From the NCBI GenBank assembly GCA_050694215.1, contig JBOGXB010000002.1:4373-68372 (forward strand): a stretch of DNA of 64,000 bases, in the 5' to 3' direction. Below, piece by piece: positions 26,858 to 37,030 of the stretch (position 1 is its first letter; every line of letters begins with the position of its first letter). The DNA is from JBOGXB01 sp050694215. GTDB lineage: Bacteria > Actinomycetota > CADDZG01 > WHSQ01. The notes beneath the pieces are model-generated. The model was not told the DNA's origin, did no database searches, and saw nothing but the letters and a program-made list of their open reading frames with translations. The translations under genes and the position numbers were made by a program.

Positions 26858-28258
26858 TCATGGGCAGTTCGCACCCGCGCAACGCTGATCGCGCATCAGC
26901 ATTTGATGGAGCCGTTGAGCTCGCTCGATCAGCTTGCGGGGGGTCGTCTCCATGAGGTTGTCGAGCTGAGCGGGATCCCGACGCAGGTCGTAGAGCTCGC
27001 TGAACGCTAACGAACCGTTCCTCTCGTAGTACTCGATGAACTGGAAAGAGGGAGCAAGCAGCCCCGACCACGCCGGTCGACCGAAGTCGTTGGAGATGTG
27101 CTCGAGCACCAGTCGCCGGTGCCCCTCGACACCGAGCAGGGAGATCCCGTCGATCGCGTGACGGTCTGCTTCATCGACGCCCGCGGCGTCGAGGATGGTG
27201 GGCGCCACATCGATCGTGGAGGCAAGCCTGTCATCGGTTGCTCCCTCCTCGACGTGCCCCGGCCACCTCACTACGAACGGAACATGGATCGACTCGACAT
27301 AGGGGTGCTCCTTGCCTCGAAGAAGGTGCTCCCCCCATAGGTAGCCCTGATCGGAGACGAAGATCACGAGCGTGCGATCGTCCTCGTTCAGCCGATTCAG
27401 CTCACCCTTGATCGTCGTCATGAGGGTCTCCAGGGACCTGGCCGCGCGGATCTGCTGGGCGCGGGCCTGCTGCAGGTTTTTCAGTTTGGCTCGCGTCCGG
27501 TACAGACGTGGCCACTTGTCCGATACGTCGTCCTCTCCGACGGCCGCGCCCTTCTCCCAGGGCGGCACCGGCGTCGCTTCGAATCTGCGTTCCGGGACCG
27601 CCGGAGTGTGGACCGCGGCGGGCGCCAGGTACAGGAACCACGGGCGGTCGTCGTTCGACTCCGATCGCTCGAGGAAGCGGAGCGTTCGACGTTGGACGAA
27701 GTCCTTGTAGTACTCGTCGACAGTCCGAATCTTGCCGTCGACGTTCCAATTTCCGCCTGCGTAACTCCTGGAGCTCCTCAGGAAGAAGGCCCACTCATCG
27801 AAGAACCTGGGAGTTCGAGACAGGGTCCACCCATTGAGGAACTTGCCGAACAACGCGCTGAGGTAACCGCGATCGTCAAGGTAACGCTGGATCGTCTCAC
27901 GCTCCGGCAGCCTGTCTCCATAGTTACCGACGTTGCTGAGCACGCCGTGGTTGTGCATGAGTTGCCCGGTCATCATCGAGGCGCGTGACGGGCAGCACTC
28001 GGGGGTCGTTGCGTAGGCCTCCCTGAAGAGGGTCCCGCCGTCGACGAGCCAGCCGGTGAGCTCGGGCAGGTCCTCCAGCATGTCCGCTCGCATGTCGTCC
28101 GCCACGACAAGGAGGACGTTCGGGGTCTCCTCCTGCTCGGCCGGCCCGGCCGCCCCTCCGTTCAAGCATGCAGTTAGCACCAGGAACAGGAGCGAAAGGG
28201 AGGCGCGGGGCAGGTGCTTCAACGCAACCGACCTCCCCGGCGGGTTGCCGCGTTGCAT
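26858..28258 (-). CDS. Lipoprotein sulfatase (alkaline-phosphatase superfamily)
   Basis: A 466-residue sulfatase. The N-terminus is a lipoprotein signal with lipobox LTAC (C31 after cleavage). NVLLVVADDMR gives the metal Asp pair; the formylglycine site is C88 in CCPSR, the Cys-type motif needing an activating enzyme; DQGYLWGEH near the C-terminal half supplies the remaining metal ligands. It hydrolyses sulfate esters outside the membrane; substrate unknown. ATG 28258 is used. A TTG at 28222 would give an even more typical signal peptide. It converges on the preceding phosphodiesterase-like gene with 22 nt between the stops. Confidence 0.87.
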   Translation of the reverse strand: MQRGNPPGRSVALKHLPRASLSLLFLVLTACLNGGAAGPAEQEETPNVLLVVADDMRADMLEDLPELTGWLVDGGTLFREAYATTPECCPSRASMMTGQLMHNHGVLSNVGNYGDRLPERETIQRYLDDRGYLSALFGKFLNGWTLSRTPRFFDEWAFFLRSSRSYAGGNWNVDGKIRTVDEYYKDFVQRRTLRFLERSESNDDRPWFLYLAPAAVHTPAVPERRFEATPVPPWEKGAAVGEDDVSDKWPRLYRTRAKLKNLQQARAQQIRAARSLETLMTTIKGELNRLNEDDRTLVIFVSDQGYLWGEHLLRGKEHPYVESIHVPFVVRWPGHVEEGATDDRLASTIDVAPTILDAAGVDEADRHAIDGISLLGVEGHRRLVLEHISNDFGRPAWSGLLAPSFQFIEYYERNGSLAFSELYDLRRDPAQLDNLMETTPRKLIERAQRLHQMLMRDQRCAGANCP

Positions 28259-28322
28259 GGAGTCATTGGGGGCAGGGTATCGGAGCAACCGCGGCATCAT
28301 CGTTTCCGTCGTACCCCCTCAT

Positions 28323-28334
28323 TAGGTTTGGGGT
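28323..28334 (+). promoter_or_regulatory. -10 box of yraN, leaderless
   Basis: TAGGTT (28323-28328) followed by 6 nt and ATG 28335, within the 76-nt divergent gap to the sulfatase gene. Confidence 0.38.
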
Positions 28335-28688
28335 ATGGACGCGCGCCCAGAGCTTGGTCGCAGAGGTGAGGACCTGGCCGTCTCCGTCTTCCGGCGCCTC
28401 GGGTTCGAGATCGTGCAGCGCAACTATCGCTGCAGGCACGGAGAGGTCGACCTGATCGCGCGCCGGGGCCGGATCCTCGTCTTCTGTGAGGTGAAGACGA
28501 GGAGAACGGACCTGTGGGGCATACCCGCCGAGGCCGTGGATCATCGGAAGCAGTCCCGATTGCGGCTGCTTGCGGCGCTGTGGCTGGCCGAGCACGCTGT
28601 GGGCCGGGTCCAGGTCCGTTTCGACGTGGTCTCCGTTATCGTTCGACCCAACCGTAACGAGATCACTCACATCCCTGACGCGTTCTAG
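28335..28688 (+). CDS. yraN: UPF0102 (YraN) family nuclease-fold protein
   Basis: A 117-residue protein. LGRRGEDLAVSVFRRLGFEIVQRNYR, then GEVDLIARRG and LVFCEVKTRR carry the E...D...ExK pattern of the restriction-endonuclease-like fold. It sits next to comM and dprA, which act on incoming or recombining DNA, and a role there is a reasonable inference but the biochemical function is not established. Confidence 0.93.
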   Translation: MDARPELGRRGEDLAVSVFRRLGFEIVQRNYRCRHGEVDLIARRGRILVFCEVKTRRTDLWGIPAEAVDHRKQSRLRLLAALWLAEHAVGRVQVRFDVVSVIVRPNRNEITHIPDAF

Positions 28689-28696
28689 GAGGATTC

Positions 28697-29485
28697 GTGC
28701 CCGAGTTCGAGACGCTGCGGTGGGAGCAGGAGGGACACGTCGCGACCATCACTCTCGACCGGCCCGACAAGAAGAACGCGATGTCGTGGACGATGTTCGA
28801 AGAGATCGGCGACGCGTTCGCGCACGCCTCGGTCGAGGATTCGGTTCGTTGCGTGGTCGTCACGGGGGCCGGGGGAGCGTTCTGCTCCGGCGCGGACCTC
28901 GGCGATCCGGCCAACATGGCCGCAGATGGATTCGAGCTGAAGGAACGGATGCGCCGCATCGACCAGACGGTTCGCTCATTCGTGTTGTGCACGAAGCCGA
29001 CGATCGCGAGGGTGACCGGCATCGCCGCGGGGGCGGGCTGCAATCTCGCGTTGGGCTGCGACCTGATCGTGGCGTCGCGCGAGGCGGCTTTCGCCGAGCT
29101 GTTCGTCAAGCGCGGGCTGGTCGTCGACTTCGGAGGGTCGTGGGCCCTGAGCCGCATCCTCCCGCTGCACAGAGCGAAGGAGCTGGCGCTGCTCGGCGAG
29201 ACCTTGTCCGCCGAGGAAGCGGATCGTTGGGGACTCGTGAACCGGCTCTGCGATCCGAGCGAGGTCGACGCGGTGGTCAAGGACATCGCCGAGCGGCTGG
29301 CGGGGCTTCCCCCACGGACCGTCTCGCTGATCAAGGAGAACCTCAACCGGGCCTCCGATCGCTCGTTGGAGCAGAACCTGGAGGCGGAGTCCGCTACCCA
29401 GGCGCTGTGCTTCTCGAGCGAGGACACACGTGAGGCGGTCATGGCGTGGCTCGAGAAGCGGGAGCCGCGCTTCACGGGCCGCTGA
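28697..29485 (+). CDS. Enoyl-CoA hydratase/isomerase, PaaG-like
   Basis: A 262-residue crotonase-fold protein. The oxyanion segments are GGAFCSGADLGDP and GIAAGAGCNLALGCD. The two glutamates of classical crotonase are absent: Asn occupies the first (GCNL) and a Phe the second. An Asp in KRGLVVDFGGSWALSR matches the catalytic Asp of PaaG-type isomerases. Hence a delta-isomerase or a phenylacetate/fatty-acid crotonase is more likely than a classical hydratase. AGGAGG lies 4-5 nt before GTG 28697, an optimal ribosome site. It interrupts the usual yraN-comM pair. Confidence 0.85.
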   Translation: MPEFETLRWEQEGHVATITLDRPDKKNAMSWTMFEEIGDAFAHASVEDSVRCVVVTGAGGAFCSGADLGDPANMAADGFELKERMRRIDQTVRSFVLCTKPTIARVTGIAAGAGCNLALGCDLIVASREAAFAELFVKRGLVVDFGGSWALSRILPLHRAKELALLGETLSAEEADRWGLVNRLCDPSEVDAVVKDIAERLAGLPPRTVSLIKENLNRASDRSLEQNLEAESATQALCFSSEDTREAVMAWLEKREPRFTGR

Positions 29486-29567
29486 GGCTCGGCAGCTTTC
29501 CTGTCGTACGTCCTCGTTACGCTCTGAATCGCAGCCGCACTCCCGAGCCGGGGATAGGAGAGCTCCC

Positions 29568-31094
29568 TTGCTCGCCAAGACACATACGGTGGCCATTGTC
29601 GGCACCGAAGCTCACCTAGTCCAAGTGGAGGTCCACGTCGGAGGGGGCTTGCCCAACTTCCGAATCGTCGGGCTACCCGCAGCGTCCGTTCGCGAAGCGG
29701 AGCAGAGGACGCGGTCGGCTCTCGACAGCTCGGGGGAACCCTGGCCCTCCGGGAAGATCGTCGCCAACCTCGCCCCCGGCGCGCTGCGAAAAGAGGGAAC
29801 CCACTTCGATCTTCCGATCGGTCTGGGCATCATGGTGGCGGGCGGGCGGCTCAATTCCGATCTCGTCCAGGACTGGGTGGCGCTGGGGGAGCTGGCGCTG
29901 GACGGGCGCGTTCGCCCTGTACGGGGAGCGCTGGCCGCGGCCCTCCGTTGTCGTCGGGAAGGGCGGCGTGGCCTGCTGTGCCCTGCAGCGAACGCGGCCG
30001 AGGCGGCCGCCGTCAAGGGAGTCGAAGTCGTCCCCGTCGCCTCGCTCGAGGAATGCATCGATTTCCTGAAGGGAGGATGGGTCCCTCCGCCCATCGAGGA
30101 AGCTCCTCAGCCTGCCCCCACGGCGATCGAAGACATGTCGGAGGTTCGTGGCCAACCCCTGGCGAAGAAGGCCTTGGAGATCGCGGCTGCCGGCGGGCAC
30201 AACGTTCTGCTGATCGGACCTCCGGGATCCGGGAAGACGATGTTGGCCCGGCGGCTCCCGGGGATCCTCCCGTCCATGTCGACGGATGAGTCGCTCGAGG
30301 TTACCGGGGTGCACTCCGTAGCAGGACTCTTGCCCGAACGGGTGTCGCTCATCCGGACCAGACCCTTCCGCATGCCTCATCACCACATCTCTCCTGCGGG
30401 ACTGATCGGGGGCGGGGCGGGGCTGGCGCGCCCGGGAGAGGTGAGCTTGGCTCACTATGGAGTCCTTTTTTTGGACGAGATCACGCTGTTCAGGCCCGAA
30501 GCACTCGAGAGTCTGCGCGGTCCTCTCGAGGACGGGACCGTCCGGATCGCGCGGAGTGGGGGAGCGATCAGCTACCCGTGCAGGTTCTCTCTTATCGCTG
30601 CCATGAATCCTTGCCCCTGTGGCTACAGGGATGACGAGAAGCGAGCCTGTCGCTGCTCTGAGTACATGCTGGAGCCGTACAGACGGAAGATCTCGGGCCC
30701 GCTGCTGGATCGATTCGACCTTCAGATCCTGATCAACCGTGTGAAGCAGGACGTGCTGCTGGGGGAACATTCCGGGGAATCCTCGTCCACCATGCAAGCG
30801 CGCGTCGAGCGTGCCCGCGAGGTGCAAGCCGAACGCTACGGATCTCGGCTCGTCACGAACGCAAGTGTCAGGCAATCGAAACTCGAGTACGTAACACAGC
30901 TCTCGCCGGTTGTGAGAAAGGAGCTCGCCCAGGCAGTCGAGACCTTGCAACTGACGGGCCGAGGAGTCAACCGGGTACGCCGCATAGCGCGGACGATCGC
31001 CGATCTCGAGGCCGCGACCGACATCAACGAGGAGCACTTGCTTCAGGCGCTGTTGTTCCGCTACTTCGACGCAAGCGAGGAGGTGGCCGCATGA
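29568..31094 (+). CDS. comM: ComM/YifB family AAA+ ATPase
   Basis: A 508-residue protein. N-terminal Lon-like domain (VEVHVGGGLPNFRIVGLP), then an AAA+ module with Walker A LIGPPGSGKTML, Walker B VLFLDEI and a Mg-chelatase-like C-terminal domain. ComM helicases promote branch migration during integration of transforming DNA. A zinc-type cysteine cluster (NPCPCGYRDDEKRACRC) is present as usual. TTG 29568 is chosen because AGGAG lies 7 nt upstream and the protein then begins at the family N-terminus. Overlaps dprA by 4 nt. Confidence 0.94.
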   Translation: MLAKTHTVAIVGTEAHLVQVEVHVGGGLPNFRIVGLPAASVREAEQRTRSALDSSGEPWPSGKIVANLAPGALRKEGTHFDLPIGLGIMVAGGRLNSDLVQDWVALGELALDGRVRPVRGALAAALRCRREGRRGLLCPAANAAEAAAVKGVEVVPVASLEECIDFLKGGWVPPPIEEAPQPAPTAIEDMSEVRGQPLAKKALEIAAAGGHNVLLIGPPGSGKTMLARRLPGILPSMSTDESLEVTGVHSVAGLLPERVSLIRTRPFRMPHHHISPAGLIGGGAGLARPGEVSLAHYGVLFLDEITLFRPEALESLRGPLEDGTVRIARSGGAISYPCRFSLIAAMNPCPCGYRDDEKRACRCSEYMLEPYRRKISGPLLDRFDLQILINRVKQDVLLGEHSGESSSTMQARVERAREVQAERYGSRLVTNASVRQSKLEYVTQLSPVVRKELAQAVETLQLTGRGVNRVRRIARTIADLEAATDINEEHLLQALLFRYFDASEEVAA

Positions 31095-31999
31095 AGGCTC
31101 GAGTCATCTCTTCCACCAACGAGGAATGGCCCCGGCAACTCGACGAGCTGGGCCCTTATCGACCGCCGCAGGAGATGAACGCGACCGGCCTTCCGCTGCG
31201 GTGTGGGCAGAGAACCGTTGCGATCGTAGGAACGCGAACGCCCTCCGCTGCAGGGCTGGATGCCGCCACCTTGCTTGCCGGGGGACTAGCGGAAGCCGGC
31301 TTCACGATCGTTTCGGGCCTCGCCGTAGGGATAGATGCGGCCGCCCACAAGGGGGCGCTGGATGCGGGTGGTTACACGGTCGCAGTGGTCGGATGCGGCC
31401 TCGATGTCGATTATCCGAAACGCAACTCGTTTCTCAAGCGACAGATCATCTCGCGGGGCACGGTCGTCAGCGAGTACCCGGAGGGGACCCCACCCACCAC
31501 CTTCACCTTCCCGGAAAGAAACAGGATCATCGCCGGGCTGAGCGCAGGCATCGTCGTCGTCGAGGGCGGAGACAGGAGCGGGGCCCTCATCACCGCGCGC
31601 ATCGGCCTGGACGCCAATCGATCGATCTTCGCCGTTCCCGGAAGCATCCGAAACCCGATGGCCGCAGGCCCCAACGAGCTGATCCGTACCTCTCAGGCGG
31701 CTGTGGTGACCAACGTGAAACACATCTGCGAGGAGCTGGCCCCCGACCAGGTGTGGAACGAGTCGACCGGGCAGGGTCCGATGCATCTGGAGCTCGAAGA
31801 GTGCGAGAAGGACGTGCTTGCCTTGATGGACGACAGGCCGCTGTCGGGCGACGAGGTGTGCCGTCGCCTCGGGCATGCGCCGGGCCGCGTTGCCCTGGCC
31901 CTGTCTCGTCTGGAGGTGAGAAACCTGATCCACAGACGAAGGACCGGCTACGAGGTCTCTACCGCCGGGGCCAGGGCAAAGGCGGCCCTCTTCGTCTAG
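31091..31999 (+). CDS. dprA: DNA processing protein DprA
   Basis: A 302-residue DprA (Smf). The Rossmann-fold core has VAIVGTRTPS, SGLAVGIDAAAHKGAL, VVGCGLDVDYP and the GDRSGALITA signature. The C-terminal 65 residues form a winged-helix domain (DVLALMDDRPLSGDEVCRRLG). It loads RecA on single-stranded DNA during transformation. Co-translated with comM. Confidence 0.95.
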   Translation: MKARVISSTNEEWPRQLDELGPYRPPQEMNATGLPLRCGQRTVAIVGTRTPSAAGLDAATLLAGGLAEAGFTIVSGLAVGIDAAAHKGALDAGGYTVAVVGCGLDVDYPKRNSFLKRQIISRGTVVSEYPEGTPPTTFTFPERNRIIAGLSAGIVVVEGGDRSGALITARIGLDANRSIFAVPGSIRNPMAAGPNELIRTSQAAVVTNVKHICEELAPDQVWNESTGQGPMHLELEECEKDVLALMDDRPLSGDEVCRRLGHAPGRVALALSRLEVRNLIHRRRTGYEVSTAGARAKAALFV

Positions 32000-32087
32000 G
32001 CGACGCGACGAGAGCCCTTCCAGGGGCCACGGCTCCTTGCGACGGGCGCAGATGGGGTGGTGCGCGCCCACGGACTCTTTACAGTTG

Positions 32088-32127
32088 TTGACAGAAGGAA
32101 CAGACGTCTCCATCCTTGGGTGGATGG
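32088..32127 (+). promoter_or_regulatory. Candidate xerC promoter with overlapping inverted repeat
   Basis: Perfect -35 TTGACA (32088-32093), 17-nt spacer, weak -10 CATCCT (32111-32116). A perfect 6-bp inverted repeat CCATCC/GGATGG (32110-32115 and 32122-32127) overlaps the -10 and start region, a layout typical of a repressor site. This is the only clear regulatory signal in the 155-nt gap 32000-32154. Confidence 0.4.
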
Positions 32128-32154
32128 TGGTCGAAGGAGCAAGGGAGGTGAGCC

Positions 32155-33099
32155 GTGCCGGGCCGATCCGTATCCTTCGTGACCGAAGCCTTCCTCCGCT
32201 CGCTGAAGGCGGAGCGGGATCTCTCGGCTCACACGATCGAGGCCTACCGATCGGATCTCGCCCAGTTCGCCACATGGGCCGGCCGGGGCGGGATCGAGCG
32301 CGCCGACCAGCTGGACAGGCGGCTGCTCCGCCGCTACGTCGCCTTCCTCGGCCAGCGGGGGAGCGCAGGCGGGCGGAGGTACGCACGACGGTCCGTCGCC
32401 CGGAAGCTCAGCGCCCTCCGGTCGATGCTGGAATGGGCGGCGCGGCACGATCTGATCGCGAGCAACCCGGCGGAGGGGTTGACGCCGCCGAAGCTGGACC
32501 GGCCCCTCCCGAAGGTCCTGGGCGAGCAGGATGTTTCACGACTCATGGAGCTGCCGCCGGCCGACGATCCCGAGGGGGCCAGGGATCGGGCGATCCTCGA
32601 GCTCCTCTACGGATCGGGCCTCCGGGTCGCCGAGCTGTGCGGGCTGGATCTCGAGGACGTCGATCTCGGCCGTCGAACCGTCCGGGTGATGGGAAAGGGG
32701 CGCAAGGAGCGCCAGGTGCCCGTCGGCGGAATGGCGGCCCGTTCGCTCGAGACCTACTTCTCTTCGGCTCGCCCCGAGCTACTCTCACGGGGCTCGGCGG
32801 CCGGAAGGGGCACCAGCCCCGACCGTGTCGCCGTCTTCCTCAACCACCGCGGGAAGCGATTGGGCCCTCGCAGCGTTCGGCGCGTAATGACCAAGTACCT
32901 GCGTGCAGAGGGCATGCAGGAGCACGGACCGCACACCCTGAGACACTCGTTCGCCACTCACCTGCTCGACAACGGCGCCGATCTCAGGGCTGTACAAGAG
33001 CTGTTGGGCCATGAGAACCTTGCGACGACTCAGATCTATACGCATGTGTCCACTGAGCGGCTGAGGGCCGTCTATGAGCAAAGCCATCCACGAGCCTGA
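32155..33099 (+). CDS. xerC: Tyrosine recombinase XerC
   Basis: A 314-residue site-specific recombinase. An N-terminal SAM-like core-binding domain (about 6-105) is followed by the catalytic domain with the full set R157, K181, H260, R263, H286 and nucleophile Y295. It resolves chromosome dimers at dif with a XerD partner. GTG 32155 has GGGAGG 6-7 nt upstream. Normal length; conserved position after dprA argues for the housekeeping enzyme rather than a phage integrase. Overlaps whiG by 26 nt. Confidence 0.94.
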   Translation: MPGRSVSFVTEAFLRSLKAERDLSAHTIEAYRSDLAQFATWAGRGGIERADQLDRRLLRRYVAFLGQRGSAGGRRYARRSVARKLSALRSMLEWAARHDLIASNPAEGLTPPKLDRPLPKVLGEQDVSRLMELPPADDPEGARDRAILELLYGSGLRVAELCGLDLEDVDLGRRTVRVMGKGRKERQVPVGGMAARSLETYFSSARPELLSRGSAAGRGTSPDRVAVFLNHRGKRLGPRSVRRVMTKYLRAEGMQEHGPHTLRHSFATHLLDNGADLRAVQELLGHENLATTQIYTHVSTERLRAVYEQSHPRA

Positions 33100-33892
33100 G
33101 CCCGAGCATTCGTTCGACGAAGCAGAAGACAGCGTTGCGGCGGCCTGGGACGATTACAAGGAGCACGGCTCCTCCGAGGGCCGCGACCGGCTGATCCTTC
33201 ATTACTCACCGCTCGTCAAATACGTGGCGGGGCGGGTGGCAGTGGGGCTGCCGGCCAACATCGAGCAGGCGGACCTCATCTCCTACGGGATCTTCGGACT
33301 GATCGACGCCATCGACAAGTACGACCGCAGCCGGAACATCAAGTTCGAGACCTATGCGATCAGTCGCATCCGTGGAGCCATCATCGACGAGCTTCGAGCG
33401 ATCGACTGGGTGCCTCGGTCGGTGCGCTTCAAGGCAAGGGAGGTCGAGAAGGCATACGCAAGCCTCGAGAACAAGCTCAAGCGGCCTCCTTCGGATGCTG
33501 AGATCGCCGACGAGATGGAAGTCTCCATCGACGAGCTGAACCACATCTACACACAGCTGTCCACGGTCTCGTTGATCGCGCTGGACGAGCTCATGTCGGT
33601 CGAGGGGGATAAGGGCGACAAGATGTCTCTGCTCGACACACTCGAGGACACGAAGACGGCCGGTCCGATGGAGACCTTCGAATCCGTCGAGATGAAGGAG
33701 ATCCTGTCGAGCGCCGTGAACCGGCTGCCCGAGCGAGAGAAGAAGGTCATCACGTTCTATTACTTCGTAGGACTGACGCTGGCGGAGATCGGCCAAGTCC
33801 TCGGGGTCACGGAGTCGCGCGTGTGCCAGATCCACACGAAAGCCGTCCTCGCCTTGAGAACGAAGATAAGAGAGGTCACGGAAACAGACTGA
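33074..33892 (+). CDS. whiG: RNA polymerase sigma factor of the FliA/WhiG type
   Basis: A 272-residue sigma-28 family factor. Region 2 (about 42-112, [18 protein letters not shown]), region 3 (about 130-175) and region 4 with a helix-turn-helix ([21 protein letters not shown], about 232-252) are all present. The conserved locus between xerC and rpsB is where streptomycetes carry whiG, the sporulation sigma. In a non-sporulating lineage it could serve motility or another programme; no flagellar gene is in the window. The start lies inside the 3' end of xerC, so expression is coupled. Confidence 0.9.
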   Translation: MSKAIHEPEPEHSFDEAEDSVAAAWDDYKEHGSSEGRDRLILHYSPLVKYVAGRVAVGLPANIEQADLISYGIFGLIDAIDKYDRSRNIKFETYAISRIRGAIIDELRAIDWVPRSVRFKAREVEKAYASLENKLKRPPSDAEIADEMEVSIDELNHIYTQLSTVSLIALDELMSVEGDKGDKMSLLDTLEDTKTAGPMETFESVEMKEILSSAVNRLPEREKKVITFYYFVGLTLAEIGQVLGVTESRVCQIHTKAVLALRTKIREVTETD

Positions 33893-33915
33893 GCAGGGGC
33901 CCATCCCCGGCCTCG

Positions 33916-33924
33916 TGTTAGCCT
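33916..33924 (+). promoter_or_regulatory. Candidate extended -10 promoter of the rpsB leader
   Basis: TGT-TAGCCT (33916-33924) fits an extended -10 element and would give a 5' UTR of about 135 nt before rpsB. The leader (33893-34068) is GC-rich and contains a small hairpin (GCCGG/CCGGC, 34029-34045) before the AAGGAGGA ribosome site. I recognise no named rpsB leader motif. Confidence 0.3.
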
Positions 33925-34068
33925 CTCTGCCGCTCGAAAATTCACACGCCCGCCTCCGGGTGCGCCGCGCGCTGCCCGGCTTCGGTCTCGCCGAGAAGAA
34001 AGCCTCGTCGGGTCGGTGGGCGGAGGAAGCCGGTCCCGGGCCGGCGTAACCGAAGGAGGAAGGCGATC

Positions 34069-34995
34069 ATGCCGGTCGTCACGATGCGGCAGCTTCTCGA
34101 GGCCGGAGTTCACTTCGGCCATCAGACGCGCCGTTGGAACCCGAAGATGAAGCGCTACATCTTCACGGAGCGCAACGGCATCTACATCCTGGATCTCCAG
34201 CAAACGATGTCTGGGATCGAGCGCGCCTACAGGTTCACTCGCGACCTGGTGGCAGGGGGCGGCACGATCTTGTTCGTGGCGACGAAGAGGCAAGTGCAGG
34301 AGAAGGTCGAAGAACAAGCCATCCGCTGCGGGATGCCATACGTGAACTTCCGATGGCTGGGCGGCATGCTCACGAACTTCCGGACGATCCACGAGCGGAT
34401 CAAACGCATGCGCGAGCTGGAGGAGATGGTGAGCACCGGCTCGATCGACCATTTCCCCAAGAAGGAAGCTCTGGCACTGCGTCGTGAGTACGAGAAGCTG
34501 TCACGCAACCTGGGCGGTCTGAAGGACCTCGACAAGGCCCCCGAGGCCGTGTTCGTCCTGGACACGAAGAAGGAAGAGATAGCCGTGCGGGAGGCGCGGA
34601 AGCTCGGGATCCCGATCGTTGCGGTGCTCGACACGAACTGTGACCCGGACGACGTCGACTACGAGATCCCGGGGAACGACGATGCGATCCGCTCGGGAGA
34701 GCTCCTCACGCGCATCATCGCCGACGCCGTTATCGAAGGGAAGTCCATGCGTCCCGCGCACCTCGAGGGAGACGCGGGGGAGGCCCCCGTGCCGGAGCCG
34801 GCCGAGGTCCTGCCCGGTGCCGCCGCGGAGCCCAAGGCCGAATGGGAGCTGCAGCTCGAAGCCGAGGAAGAAGCCGAGCGCGCCAAGGCGGGCGGGGAGT
34901 CGGACGGCCCGAAGCCGGACGGCCCGAAGCCGGCCGAGAAGACCACAAAAGACAAGACTGCACGGGTTGGCGACGAGAAGTCAGGAGCAGAGTAG
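34069..34995 (+). CDS. rpsB: 30S ribosomal protein S2 with acidic C-terminal extension
   Basis: A 308-residue uS2. The globular part (about 1-230: [22 protein letters not shown]..., [10 protein letters not shown]) is standard. About 75 extra residues follow, rich in Ala, Glu, Pro and Lys, with a tandem DGPKP repeat and a basic end. Alanine/glutamate-rich S2 tails occur in several actinobacteria. AAGGAGGA precedes ATG 34069 by 8-9 nt. tsf starts at the base after its stop. Confidence 0.96.
   Translation: MPVVTMRQLLEAGVHFGHQTRRWNPKMKRYIFTERNGIYILDLQQTMSGIERAYRFTRDLVAGGGTILFVATKRQVQEKVEEQAIRCGMPYVNFRWLGGMLTNFRTIHERIKRMRELEEMVSTGSIDHFPKKEALALRREYEKLSRNLGGLKDLDKAPEAVFVLDTKKEEIAVREARKLGIPIVAVLDTNCDPDDVDYEIPGNDDAIRSGELLTRIIADAVIEGKSMRPAHLEGDAGEAPVPEPAEVLPGAAAEPKAEWELQLEAEEEAERAKAGGESDGPKPDGPKPAEKTTKDKTARVGDEKSGAE
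34903..34932 (+). repeat. Two tandem 15-nt units in the rpsB tail
   Basis: Unit GACGGCCCGAAGCCG occurs twice without interruption, coding for [10 protein letters not shown]. It is an in-frame repeat likely to vary in copy number between strains. Confidence 0.8.
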
Positions 34996-36407
<1,412 letters not shown>

Positions 36408-36426
36408 GCCACGAATAGAGGAGCAC

Positions 36427-36993
36427 ATGGCCGAGAACAAGGACGAGGTCCTGCGCGAAGCAGAGGACAAGATGAGCAAGGCCGTCTCGGTCAACAACGA
36501 AGAGCTCGCGTCGATCCGGTCCGGACGCGCGACCCCGTCGCTCCTGAACCGCATCACGGTCGATTACTACGGCACACAGGTGCCCCTGAATCAGATATCG
36601 AACCTGTCGGTCCCAGAGCCGCGTCTCCTCGTCATCTCCCCCTACGACAAGAACTCGATCTCCGCGATCGAGAAGGCGATCCAGACCTCCGATCTCGGCA
36701 TAACTCCCAGCAACGACGGGACCGTGATCAGGCTCGCGTTTCCTCAACTGACCGAGGAGAGACGCAAGGAGATGATCAAGGTCGCGCACGTTCGAGCGGA
36801 GGAGGGTCGCGTTTCGATCCGAGGCGTCAGACGTCACGCCAAGCAGGAGCTCGAGAGGATGAAGAAGCAAGGGGATCTGTCCGAGGACGAGGAGCGCGTG
36901 GCCGAGAACGAGCTGCAGAAGCTCACCGACCGCTACGTCGCCCACGTCGACGAGAACCTGAAGCGCAAGGAAGAAGAGCTCTCCGAGGTCTAG
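36427..36993 (+). CDS. frr: Ribosome recycling factor
   Basis: A 188-residue RRF. The SIRSGRATPSLLNRITVDYYG and PYDKNSISAIEKAI motifs and the PQLTEERRKEMIK hinge are conserved. It splits post-termination ribosomes with EF-G. AGAGGAG lies 4-5 nt before ATG 36427. Follows pyrH by 19 nt in the common tsf-pyrH-frr order. Confidence 0.97.
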   Translation: MAENKDEVLREAEDKMSKAVSVNNEELASIRSGRATPSLLNRITVDYYGTQVPLNQISNLSVPEPRLLVISPYDKNSISAIEKAIQTSDLGITPSNDGTVIRLAFPQLTEERRKEMIKVAHVRAEEGRVSIRGVRRHAKQELERMKKQGDLSEDEERVAENELQKLTDRYVAHVDENLKRKEEELSEV

Positions 36994-37030
36994 CCTCCCA
37001 TCCAACTACGAGCGACAGGGGGAGCGCGGC

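Noticed and set aside
29430..29567. N-terminal extension of comM reading into the crotonase gene
   Set aside because: Not conserved; TTG 29568 has AGGAG at the right distance and the family N-terminus begins there.
32155..33099. XerC as a phage or island integrase
   Set aside because: Its place between dprA and whiG/rpsB is the conserved chromosomal xerC locus, and no attachment repeats or phage genes are nearby.
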